NCBI RefSeq assembly: GCF_003369565.1
Contig: NZ_PIOD01000011.1
Coordinates: 328,829-392,828, forward strand
Reading direction: 5' to 3'
DNA: 64,000 nt
Source of the DNA: Oceanobacillus chungangensis
GTDB lineage: Bacteria > Bacillota > Bacilli > Bacillales > Amphibacillaceae
Below are positions 26,382 to 34,242 of the stretch, one piece after another. Position 1 is the first letter of the stretch; the number at the start of each line of letters is the position of its first letter. A program made the position numbers and the translations under genes. The notes below the pieces were generated by a model that made no database searches, was not told the DNA's origin, and worked only from the letters and a program-made list of their open reading frames with translations.

Positions 26382-27797
26382 CTATAATAAGAAGATAGCG
26401 GTGAGTGTTGAAATAAATAACCCAATAATCACCGGCCAAAAGTTTTTTCGCACGAGATCCATTACCGAAACACCACAAAATCCTGCAATTGCAATTAAAG
26501 ATGACCAGGCAACAATTGTTCCACCACCGGTCCAAATTGCACCCATTTGACCAATCGCTGCAAGGGTTTCTGTATCAATAGAGCTGTTTGAAAGTGATGC
26601 TGCAAGTGCCCCTGTTAATGGTAATCCAGAGAATCCAGAACCATCTAGTCCAGTAATAATACCGATAATCAAGATACTAATTCCCGATAGGAGAGCACTC
26701 TGTGGAAGGAATGATTGCGTAGATTGTACAAGATCAAATAATAATGCAGGACCCTCTTCTACCCCTAATATTCTTCCAGATAAATCTGGACTCCCAAGAA
26801 AGAAAAATCCAGCAATTGGTATAACTGGTCCCATTGCTTTAAAAGCAAATACAAATCCCTCCGTTATATGGTTACTAACATAATCGAGTGCGTAATGCTT
26901 TCCAAAAGCAACAGTTGAAAGCAATAATATAATAACTGCAACACCTCCAACAAATGCAGCACCATCACCGCCAATTAAATCGGTGCTACCAGAAAATAAT
27001 TTACTATACATCATATAGATGACGACGATTAAAAGCGAAAACGGAACTAAGACTGCAAAAATCCTACTCCAGGTTGTTACATATTTTGTTATTGCTTTAT
27101 TTGTAGACTCATCTATTGCTTGAATTGCTTGTAGCTCCGCTTCATTTCTATTATCATCTTTTGAACGAATTGATTTACGATACAATAAGTAAGCAGTTAC
27201 AATTGCAATTCCACCTGTAATAAGGGACAGAATCATCGTTTTATCTGCGACGAGTGAAGTCTCTATTCCTGCAGCTGCAGCTGATAAATTAGGAGCAACC
27301 TGTACGATGTAATCAGAAGAAAGCGCCATCCCTTGCCCCGCTATAGCAATGGCAACTGCTGCTGTCATTGCTGGTAATCCTGCTCGAATTGCTGCTGGTA
27401 CAAGCAAAGCACAAATTAATGGGACTGCAGGAGTTGGCCAGAAAAACAAAGAAATAGTATAGGTCACAGCAACTAATATAAAATATGAAACATGGCCATT
27501 GACCATCAGTTTCTGGATAGGTTGAATCATCCGCTTATCTGCTCCTAAATCACGCAAAGATTGTAAGAGCGCTAACATGAAAGTAATAATTAAGAAAATA
27601 CTGAAGAGTTCTTGAGCAGCTACTAAGTTGGCATGAAAAATTGCTGTGAATCCCTCGATAATATTACCATGATATACCCAGGCGATAATAAATGTACCAA
27701 GTAAGGTAGGCAAGACAACTCCTTTTCGGAAAATCATCGTAACAATGATAATAATAGTAAATAAACCATATAGACCATGGGAAATCGTTAACTCCAT
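26382..27797 (-). CDS. Predicted ion-transporter-superfamily permease
   Basis: A 471-residue membrane protein with about 12-13 helices arranged as two halves. The first half has WPTPAVPLICALLVPAAIRAG and the second GLDGSGFSGLPLTGALA, re-entrant-type segments typical of the ion-transporter superfamily (organic-acid and sodium/proton antiporter-like families). A hydrophilic linker lies near residue 215. GAAGGGAAG precedes the ATG. The neighbours do not suggest a substrate. I cannot name the subfamily. Confidence 0.7.
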   Translation of the reverse strand: MELTISHGLYGLFTIIIIVTMIFRKGVVLPTLLGTFIIAWVYHGNIIEGFTAIFHANLVAAQELFSIFLIITFMLALLQSLRDLGADKRMIQPIQKLMVNGHVSYFILVAVTYTISLFFWPTPAVPLICALLVPAAIRAGLPAMTAAVAIAIAGQGMALSSDYIVQVAPNLSAAAAGIETSLVADKTMILSLITGGIAIVTAYLLYRKSIRSKDDNRNEAELQAIQAIDESTNKAITKYVTTWSRIFAVLVPFSLLIVVIYMMYSKLFSGSTDLIGGDGAAFVGGVAVIILLLSTVAFGKHYALDYVSNHITEGFVFAFKAMGPVIPIAGFFFLGSPDLSGRILGVEEGPALLFDLVQSTQSFLPQSALLSGISILIIGIITGLDGSGFSGLPLTGALAASLSNSSIDTETLAAIGQMGAIWTGGGTIVAWSSLIAIAGFCGVSVMDLVRKNFWPVIIGLFISTLTAIFLL

Positions 27798-28189
27798 AAC
27801 TGTTCGCTTCCCTTCATTATTTAGTCCTATAGCCTATGCTACGATGAGGAAAGACGCTACATTTAGAGTACCCATATAGAATTGTTTATCAACTTCACAA
27901 TTATACGGTATCAAGCCTTTCTCCTTACATGTCAATACTAATTTTGTTTCATATAAGGAATCGTTTTATGAATATAGCAATATTCGGTTCTAAATATTGT
28001 AACTTCGCCCTTAATTTCCATCTCTGATATCCATGCCAGATTCCATTTGCTCATTTACATGTTAGATGGAACGGGAAAATAAATAATGTTTTAGATTTAC
28101 ATTGTCGGGAAAACTACTATTGTTAGTTCATTTCATTTGTTAATAAATGTTTACATATTTTTAATCGATTATTTTTTAATTACATATAG
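27798..28189. other. Intergenic region before the yceI promoter
   Basis: The permease and yceI are divergent. Apart from the yceI promoter at its right end I see no gene, repeat or clear signal; it is AT-rich with no long open frame of credible composition. Confidence 0.4.
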
Positions 28190-28218
28190 TTGACATCTTT
28201 AATGTATTATTCTATACT
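28190..28218 (+). promoter_or_regulatory. Strong sigma-A promoter of yceI
   Basis: Consensus -35 TTGACA (28190-28195), a 17-base spacer and -10 TATACT (28213-28218). Confidence 0.88.
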
Positions 28219-28238
28219 TAGTGACATAAAGTAACTAA
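28218..28238 (+). promoter_or_regulatory. MarR-type operator candidate at yceI
   Basis: Inverted repeat TTAGTGAC-N5-GTAACTAA starts on the last base of the -10 box and would block initiation. It agrees at 16 of 21 positions with the site in front of marR at 57.7 kb. Confidence 0.6.
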
Positions 28239-28271
28239 CGTATTTCAAATAATTTTTGGAGGGATATTATT

Positions 28272-28808
28272 ATGACAAAAGCAACATGGACAGTAGATGC
28301 AGTACACAGTGAAATTGGATTTTCAGTAAAACATATGATGATTTCAAAAGCAAAAGGAGTATTTGAAAACTTCGATGCAACGATTGAAGCAGAAGTAGAA
28401 GATTTAACAGATGCTAAAGTTGAAGTAACTATTGATGCTGCAAGTATTAATACTCGTAATGAAGACCGTGACAATCACTTGCGTTCAGCTGATTTCTTTG
28501 ATGCTGAAAACCATCCAAAATTAACTTTCATTGCTACTGATATTAAGAAAAAATCAGATTCAACTTACGATGTAACTGGTGATTTAACAATTCGCGGAGT
28601 AACTAAACCTGCAACATTTGATATTACTTTCGAAGGACAAAGTAAAGATCCAATGGGCGGAAATACTGTTGCTGGATTCAGTGGAAAAACTAAGATTAGC
28701 CGTAAAGAATTTGGTTTAGTATGGAATGCAACTGTTGAAACTGGTGGTGTACTAGTTGGTGACGAGGTTACAATTCACCTTGAATTAGAATTACACAAAC
28801 AAGATTAA
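28272..28808 (+). CDS. yceI: YceI-family lipid-binding protein
   Basis: A 178-residue lipocalin-like beta-barrel protein of the YceI family, whose characterised members bind polyisoprenoids. Signatures are TWTVDAVHSEIGFSVKHMM, RNEDRDNHLRSADFFDAENHPKLTF and FDITFEGQSKDPMGGNTVAGFS. No signal peptide, so it is cytoplasmic here, unlike the periplasmic E. coli protein. GGAGGG lies eight bases before the ATG. The near-consensus promoter implies high expression when derepressed. A perfect bidirectional terminator follows. Confidence 0.93.
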   Translation: MTKATWTVDAVHSEIGFSVKHMMISKAKGVFENFDATIEAEVEDLTDAKVEVTIDAASINTRNEDRDNHLRSADFFDAENHPKLTFIATDIKKKSDSTYDVTGDLTIRGVTKPATFDITFEGQSKDPMGGNTVAGFSGKTKISRKEFGLVWNATVETGGVLVGDEVTIHLELELHKQD

Positions 28809-28823
28809 TTTAATTAGATAGCA

Positions 28824-28856
28824 AACACGCGCAGTTCAAACATGACTGCGCGTGTT
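28824..28856. terminator. Bidirectional terminator between yceI and the VanW gene
   Basis: Perfect 12-bp GC-rich stem AACACGCGCAGT/ACTGCGCGTGTT between convergent genes. Confidence 0.75.
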
Positions 28857-28857
28857 A

Positions 28858-29721
28858 TTATTTACCAGTGAAGTACTCTGCTGTATCGGATGAATAAATA
28901 GATACCCACATCGTACCATTCACAGAGACCGATCTTATTAAAATGGGCGCATTATACATATTTTTAAAAACAAAATCAGGTCCCCACCAACTAACCGTGG
29001 CGTCACGTCCTTTCGGTACATATGGCACATTCCTACTATGTGCATACCGCTCAACAATTTGGATTCCATTAATGTCTACTGCGTTATAAAGTGTGGATGA
29101 TACTTGACATATCCCACCACCAATATCCTCAGACAATTCGCCGCGAACGATTACTGGGGCTCGTTTATATCCCCTTTCTCTCGTTCTTTCACCAACAATC
29201 TCATTAAAAGAAAAGGTCTCTCCAGGGAAAAGCACGTAATTATTAATTGCTTCTGTTGCAAGGGCAATATTATGCGCGCGCTCCGCATTATTTTTCCTAA
29301 AAAATGTTGTATATGTCCCAAGCTGTTTTGTACTAATTTCTTTTAATAGTCCCCTATCCACTTTTGGATATATTGGCTTTTTGGGAACTTCAAAATTACT
29401 ATTTCTATTGCTATAAAAATGCTCCCGAAATAAAATTTGAAATTGATTACGGTCCAATGTTTCTCCAAGTATTTCAGGCATTATTTGTCCATTAGCTGAA
29501 AATCGAGCATTTACGGGCTCTTTGTAGATAGTCTCTTCTAACCGATCCATCAATAATTGTACTTTACCTTCATCCAGGAAGATTGGCTCAAAATATGGAA
29601 GGGAATACTGATCCACTTCAATATTTTGCAGCATAATGTCTTCGCTACTGACACCCATTGTGTCCTCAGTTGTATGAGCAAGAAACATAAATAAAAGGAT
29701 AGAAAGACTGGATATTATCAT
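28858..29721 (-). CDS. VanW-family exported protein
   Basis: A 287-residue protein with an N-terminal hydrophobic segment that acts as signal or anchor (MIISSLSILLFMFLA). The C-terminal VanW domain (about residue 150 on) shows FSFNEIVGERTRERGYKRAPVI, GGGICQVSSTLYNA and the motif HSRNVPYVPKGRDATVSW. Such proteins are wall-associated; VanW of vancomycin operons has no proven function. The ATG at 29721 is six bases after GAGGTG; fifteen upstream codons of the open frame have no such site. Confidence 0.85.
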   Translation of the reverse strand: MIISSLSILLFMFLAHTTEDTMGVSSEDIMLQNIEVDQYSLPYFEPIFLDEGKVQLLMDRLEETIYKEPVNARFSANGQIMPEILGETLDRNQFQILFREHFYSNRNSNFEVPKKPIYPKVDRGLLKEISTKQLGTYTTFFRKNNAERAHNIALATEAINNYVLFPGETFSFNEIVGERTRERGYKRAPVIVRGELSEDIGGGICQVSSTLYNAVDINGIQIVERYAHSRNVPYVPKGRDATVSWWGPDFVFKNMYNAPILIRSVSVNGTMWVSIYSSDTAEYFTGK

Positions 29722-29879
29722 GAATTTCACCTCTATTATTAGTATTAGTAGAAGTAGTGAAATCATGTAGAATTAAATGTAGAAAGACTAGCTAAAACTC
29801 AAACAATCATTGTGCATTTAATTACGGTTTATGCCTGTGTGACATCAGTTTTAAAATTCAGCGTACTCAAATTTCTATA

Positions 29880-29911
29880 CAAAAAAAACCACCTAGACAA
29901 ACCTAGGTGGT
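29880..29911 (-). terminator. Terminator of the 32-residue peptide gene
   Basis: Perfect 9-bp stem ACCACCTAG/CTAGGTGGT; the minus strand runs into eight U. Confidence 0.88.
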
Positions 29912-29926
29912 CCTACTCTTCTAATT

Positions 29927-30025
29927 TTAACGAAAATCTCTTGAGTCTTCTAAGCAATCACTTGCAATTCTGTAGCCAATAACGGATGCAACTACAAGTA
30001 ATACTCCATATAAACATTTTCTCAT
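29927..30025 (-). CDS. Small single-helix membrane protein, 32 residues
   Basis: Starts nine to ten bases after AGGAGG and is followed by a textbook terminator, so it is very likely expressed. The product begins MRKCLYGVLLVVASVIGYRI and ends with a charged tail containing a second Cys. I do not recognise a family. It lies upstream of the VanW gene and downstream of ndh in the same direction, but with its own terminator. Confidence 0.65.
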   Translation of the reverse strand: MRKCLYGVLLVVASVIGYRIASDCLEDSRDFR

Positions 30026-30087
30026 TTAAAATGTACCTCCTCAATTTTTTGCCAAATTATTAGAGCTATTTTAGAATTTGATAACGA

Positions 30088-31296
30088 TTAGAAAGGACGG
30101 AATTTACCTTTTTTAAGGACTAACTTAGGTCCACCAACGATAAATAGTGAACGGTCATCAACTACTTTTTTCATTGCAGCCGCTGCTTTACCTTTTAGTT
30201 TAGTACCAGAGAAGATACTACCGATTCCATCAGAAAGTCCTAAGGATGCAACCGTACCTTTATCATCTAATGCGAATTCTTTTAATGGTTGATTTGTAAG
30301 CAATGCCTTGATGTTATATGCTGCAACATCAGCTTCTTGCATTGCTAATTGGCCTGTTGGTGCATATGGACGACCAGCTTGCTTGTCCATTACCCATGAA
30401 CAGTCACCAAGAATGAAGAGATTTTCTTCACCTGGTACACGAAGGTCTGCATCTACATTTACTTTACCTTTTACTAATTCAAAGCCTGATTTACCAAGTA
30501 CAGGGTTACCTGTTACTCCACCAGTCCAGACAACTGTTCCACCTTTAATTAATTCAGCGTCGTCACCAACGATAAATCCTTCAGGAGTACATTCTTTAAT
30601 TGCAGTACCCATTCTAAACTCAACACCACGTGATTCAAGTGATTGTAGAGCATAAGATACTAAATCTCTGTCAAACATAGGTAATACAGATGGTGCTGCT
30701 TCCACATTAATGATGCGTACTTTGTTTCTTGGGATATCATATTTTTTGCAAAGTTTAGGAACGATGTCAGCTAATTCTCCAACGAATTCAATACCAGTAA
30801 ATCCGCCGCCGCCAACGATAATGTTTAAGCTATCTTCGTCAGTATTTTCACCTGCACTATATTGTGCAAATTGATATTCAATATGTTCGCTAATTAAGCG
30901 AGCAGAATCAATATCTTGGATGAATAGAGCATTTTCGTCCATTCCTTTAATACCAAATGTATTTGTAACGAACCCAAGTGCAACTACTAAATAATCGTAC
31001 GTTACTTCACTATTTTCTAATACAATACGTTGTTCATCTTTTTTAATTTCAACTACTGAATCATAAATTAATCGTACTCTATTAGGATTAATAACATCAC
31101 TAATCATGTATCGCGCTTGATTTGGATTAATTGTACCAGCAGCTACTTCATGTAACCATGTGCTTTCATAGTGGTAGTTGTGTTTGTTTATTAGTACAAT
31201 TTCAGCTTGTTCTGGTGATAATTGTTTTGTTAGTCGTTTTGTTGTCGTAATCCCTGCATAACCTGCGCCAAGGACAACAATTTTTGGTTTACTCAT
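30088..31296 (-). CDS. ndh: Type II NADH:menaquinone oxidoreductase
   Basis: A 402-residue peripheral membrane flavoprotein that passes electrons from NADH to menaquinone without proton pumping. Two Rossmann motifs are visible: FAD-binding VVLGAGYAGI near residue 7 and NADH-binding IIVGGGGFTGIEF near residue 160; the second FAD motif NLFILGDCSWV is near 293. The C-terminus is basic and amphipathic, as needed for membrane attachment. AAGGTGG precedes the ATG. Likely the YjlD-type enzyme under Rex control in B. subtilis; see the candidate half-palindrome upstream. Confidence 0.95.
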   Translation of the reverse strand: MSKPKIVVLGAGYAGITTTKRLTKQLSPEQAEIVLINKHNYHYESTWLHEVAAGTINPNQARYMISDVINPNRVRLIYDSVVEIKKDEQRIVLENSEVTYDYLVVALGFVTNTFGIKGMDENALFIQDIDSARLISEHIEYQFAQYSAGENTDEDSLNIIVGGGGFTGIEFVGELADIVPKLCKKYDIPRNKVRIINVEAAPSVLPMFDRDLVSYALQSLESRGVEFRMGTAIKECTPEGFIVGDDAELIKGGTVVWTGGVTGNPVLGKSGFELVKGKVNVDADLRVPGEENLFILGDCSWVMDKQAGRPYAPTGQLAMQEADVAAYNIKALLTNQPLKEFALDDKGTVASLGLSDGIGSIFSGTKLKGKAAAAMKKVVDDRSLFIVGGPKLVLKKGKFRPF

Positions 31297-31358
31297 TTAA
31301 ACCATCCACCTTTCATTTTATATGTATTAGTTATTTTGCCGATTGAATAAGCGTTTGC

Positions 31359-31376
31359 ATGTAATAACCTTCACAA
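31359..31376 (-). promoter_or_regulatory. Weak Rex-like site upstream of ndh
   Basis: On the minus strand TTGTGA-N6-TTACAT has one perfect half (TTGTGA) and a 4-of-6 second half against TTGTGAA...TTCACAA. It is about 65 bases before the ndh start. Family knowledge (Rex represses ndh) supports it, the sequence only partly. Confidence 0.3.
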
Positions 31377-31551
31377 ATTAATATAGTCCATATCATAGCT
31401 TATATCAATAAGAAATGTTTAGTTTACCTATTAATAATATCAAATATTTTACGTTTAGGCTAATTTTCTTCTCATTTTATAGAAAAAATTGTTGAAGCAC
31501 AGAACCAGTCAATGTATTATGACAAAATTTAGGATTTTTTCTACCCAAGGA

Positions 31552-31588
31552 CAAAAAAATCCAATAGACAAATATCTCCTATTGGATT
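31552..31588 (-). terminator. Terminator of the VWA lipoprotein gene
   Basis: Perfect 10-bp stem AATCCAATAG/CTATTGGATT followed on the minus strand by seven U. Confidence 0.85.
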
Positions 31589-31594
31589 TATCAT

Positions 31595-32974
31595 TTATTC
31601 TGCATCTTTAAGACGTTTCATTTCCTCTGTCCATGACGAAACCTTATCACTAATTGCTGTTGCCAGTTCTTTTATTTCTTCTATCTTCTCGGAACGAAAA
31701 TCATTCATTAAATTAGTTATCAATTGATCTTGTTCATTTATTACATTTTGCAGACCTTGTAAAACATCATTATCTACTAATTGCTCATCCTGCATTATTT
31801 GTAATGCTTGTCGATAACGGTTTTTTTCGTTTTCAATCATTATTTTAATTGGATTTAGTTTTTCATCAAATCGTTCATATTCAGCAAGTGTTTCCCATCC
31901 GTCTGGCGCCTTAAGAAATGCCCAAGCTAAATCAATATCGGATGGTAACCATTGTTTCTCAATTGTAGTTTTTAATTCATCTGCATTATTTGCGGCAAAG
32001 TATTCACCATTCCCAGCATCGGAAACTTGCTTTAGCTGTGCCTCTGCATCTTGATCAACATTAAAGCCAATTATATTAACCGTTCTTGTTTCATATTCTT
32101 TAACAAAATCTGTTGCTACTTGAACAGGATCACCATCACATGTTTCCACACCATCACTTACAATATATACCGTAACGTTTTCCGTGAAATTCTTGCTCAT
32201 TTCCATCGCTTTTTCGATTGCGCCTGCTAGTGGTGTATACCCTTTACTATCAAAGGTTGCCAAAGACTTTTCGAATGCTGCTTCATCGTATGCACCCATC
32301 GGATAAAGTTCTTCTATGCCAGTACAAGATAGTTTCTTGTCTGCAGCAGATTCAGATCCCTTATGCCCATATACAACTAAAGAGATATCACTGTCTTGAC
32401 CGATTGTTTCACCAAACCGAAGCACAGCTTCCTTTGCAACATCCATTTTTATTTGATTGTCAACAGGAAGTAACATACTGGAGCTTGCATCAAGCAAAAT
32501 TATTGCCTTTCCACTCTCAGGTTCGTTTGCAATTTCTTCTTCTGTTTTTCCAGGTTCAGGTAAATACGGTTCTTCAAACTCTGGCTCAAATGCCTCTGCT
32601 GCTTCTATCGCTTCCTTATAATTCGGAGATCCAAGTAGATAGATAAGCCCTTTATACATCGTGGTTGGTTCCTTCGTTTCCTTTGTTAAACGTTTTAATT
32701 CATCGGTCAATTTCTCAACTGCTGTCTCATCTAAAATAGTAGTTTCTAATGACTCCGTTTGTTCTCTATCAATCTCAATATCTGCAACAAGCATCCCACT
32801 TTGTTGTTCCTTCATTGCTTGTCTTGAGTCAATCAGTTTGCTCGCTTTTAATTGCTCCACGATGCTTTTTTCCTGTTCTGATTCTTTTGCATTAGCAGAG
32901 ACTGCCGAATCTTCACCTTTCTCCTGGAGCTTGCTCGTATCCTCTGCATTATCATTACTACATGCAGAAAGCAA
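31595..32974 (-). CDS. VWA-domain lipoprotein with out-of-frame signal peptide
   Basis: The open frame (459 residues) begins with LLSACSND, i.e. with the end of a lipoprotein signal peptide. The VWA domain has an intact metal site: LLDASSSM near residue 155, then TPLAGAI and VSDGVETCDGD. N- and C-terminal parts are acidic and coiled-coil-like. Upstream, an ATG at 33015 with GGGGAG five bases before it reads MSKR and then stops after two more codons. Adding one A to the run at 33006-33009 would give MSKKGIVILAILVSLLSACS, a perfect lipoprotein signal. So the gene is either frameshifted or misread; as shown, it would lack export. Function unknown; adhesion or protein-binding is inferred from VWA. 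Confidence 0.8.
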   Translation of the reverse strand: MLSACSNDNAEDTSKLQEKGEDSAVSANAKESEQEKSIVEQLKASKLIDSRQAMKEQQSGMLVADIEIDREQTESLETTILDETAVEKLTDELKRLTKETKEPTTMYKGLIYLLGSPNYKEAIEAAEAFEPEFEEPYLPEPGKTEEEIANEPESGKAIILLDASSSMLLPVDNQIKMDVAKEAVLRFGETIGQDSDISLVVYGHKGSESAADKKLSCTGIEELYPMGAYDEAAFEKSLATFDSKGYTPLAGAIEKAMEMSKNFTENVTVYIVSDGVETCDGDPVQVATDFVKEYETRTVNIIGFNVDQDAEAQLKQVSDAGNGEYFAANNADELKTTIEKQWLPSDIDLAWAFLKAPDGWETLAEYERFDEKLNPIKIMIENEKNRYRQALQIMQDEQLVDNDVLQGLQNVINEQDQLITNLMNDFRSEKIEEIKELATAISDKVSSWTEEMKRLKDAE

Positions 32975-33140
32975 GCTAACAAGTATTGCTAGAATTACTA
33001 TACCCTTTTAGACATACTCTCTCCCCCATCTATGTAAAACTTATCTATATCTTTCGACAATATTCGTAGAAAGTCAATATTACAAAATAACTATTCTTAA
33101 TGTAAACTGAGTACTACCTTCGATATCAAAGCTCTCAGAC

Positions 33141-33331
33141 TAACTAATCGCTCCGAAAATACACTACGCTTTCCGCAGGGTGCTGCTGATCCTCCTTGTT
33201 CTTACGCACGCCGCAGTCTCACCTAGTCCTTCCTCCCACAGGAAATAGAAAGCCTCGGCAGCGTTACATGGCAATCAGACAAATTGAGTTTTATTTTCGG
33301 GGAGTCTTCATGTACTTCCTCCGCTAAAGTA
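33141..33331 (+). repeat. Dispersed intergenic repeat, copy B
   Basis: Same ordered landmarks as the copies at 4.5-4.9 kb: CGCTCCGAAAATACACTACG, CTTTCCGCAGG, GTCTCACC, CTTCCTCCCACAGGA, GCCTCGGCAGCGTTACAT and TTTTATTTTCGGGGAGTCT. GC content exceeds its surroundings. No coding signature. The rest of the gap (33332-33559) shows nothing I can name. Confidence 0.6.
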
Positions 33332-33559
33332 GGGGCAAGATAAAATAAAATATTTACTATCCATAAAATGAGTTTGCACTTCTCTTTCCTATAGTTTTTC
33401 AAAGGAGATAGGAATATTATTCAAAATTAACCAAAAATATCTAACGATGATGCATTACTGTCAAAGCTTCTTTTTCAGGAGAATCACTTAGAAAAAGGTA
33501 TTTTTCGTGTAGGAAATCATCATGGAACTAGTTCATATTTTATATGTTAATCTAATCTA

Positions 33560-33597
33560 AAAAAAGCTTGTATCCTTTTATAAAGAATACAAGCTTT
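33560..33597 (-). terminator. Terminator of the gene at 33616
   Basis: Eleven-bp stem AAAGCTTGTAT/ATACAAGCTTT; the minus strand continues into a U-run. Confidence 0.85.
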
Positions 33598-33615
33598 GTT
33601 AGATGTTTACCGTTA

Positions 33616-34068
33616 TTACTTAACTCTTTCTTTGTTAGAGTTTTTCTTTTGGGAAAAGAGTCTGCCTCGTTCAAGCCACTTTTCTTTTGCCTCTTTTTTC
33701 CGTTGCACTTCTGTTTGAGCCAATTCCTGAAATGTAGTCTCTGCAAAGGTCTTTACTTGTTCCCAACTTTGGAAAAAAACGACACTATAATCATTTGTAC
33801 GATTATTTTTATCATTTTTCTTCTTATTTACACATACACCAAAAATCCGGTCTGTTTTTTCAAGAATAAGATTTAGTATCGTTTTTTTATCCGCTTTGTT
33901 TAAATCAAGTTCTTCCACTTTTCCTAAAAAGTTAGAATCAATATCGTCAAATGATTCAACACGATCAACTCGTTTGTTGCTGTGATATACCTTATGATTA
34001 TTGGCATAAATCCACAATAGAGTTCCATACCCTAAATCTTCAGCAACACTAACTGTTACCTTTTTCAC
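33616..34068 (-). CDS. Hypothetical protein, 150 residues
   Basis: A soluble protein with an N-terminal part rich in beta-type residues (KKVTVSVAEDLGYGTLLWIYANN) and a C-terminal third that is a long Lys/Glu/Arg helix, probably coiled or nucleic-acid binding. GTG start five bases after AAAGGGTG. A strong terminator follows, so the gene is an independent unit. I do not recognise a family; nothing nearby (topB upstream) gives a clear lead. Confidence 0.65.
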   Translation of the reverse strand: MKKVTVSVAEDLGYGTLLWIYANNHKVYHSNKRVDRVESFDDIDSNFLGKVEELDLNKADKKTILNLILEKTDRIFGVCVNKKKNDKNNRTNDYSVVFFQSWEQVKTFAETTFQELAQTEVQRKKEAKEKWLERGRLFSQKKNSNKERVK

Positions 34069-34242
34069 TCAATCACCCTTTACTTTTTTTGAGGATTATT
34101 AAGTTATTTTCCCATCTAATGGATAATACCTCCATCTATATAATATTACCCTCTCCCTTTAGTATACACCTTAATCATGAAAAAGGCTGAGAAAGACCAT
34201 TATTAGTAGATTTTATTAGAAATAGGGTGAAAAGCTTTGTAT

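Noticed and set aside
29880..29911. Short inverted repeat considered as part of a CRISPR-like or mobile repeat
   Set aside because: It is a single hairpin with a U-run, i.e. an ordinary terminator; no repeated spacer structure exists in the window.
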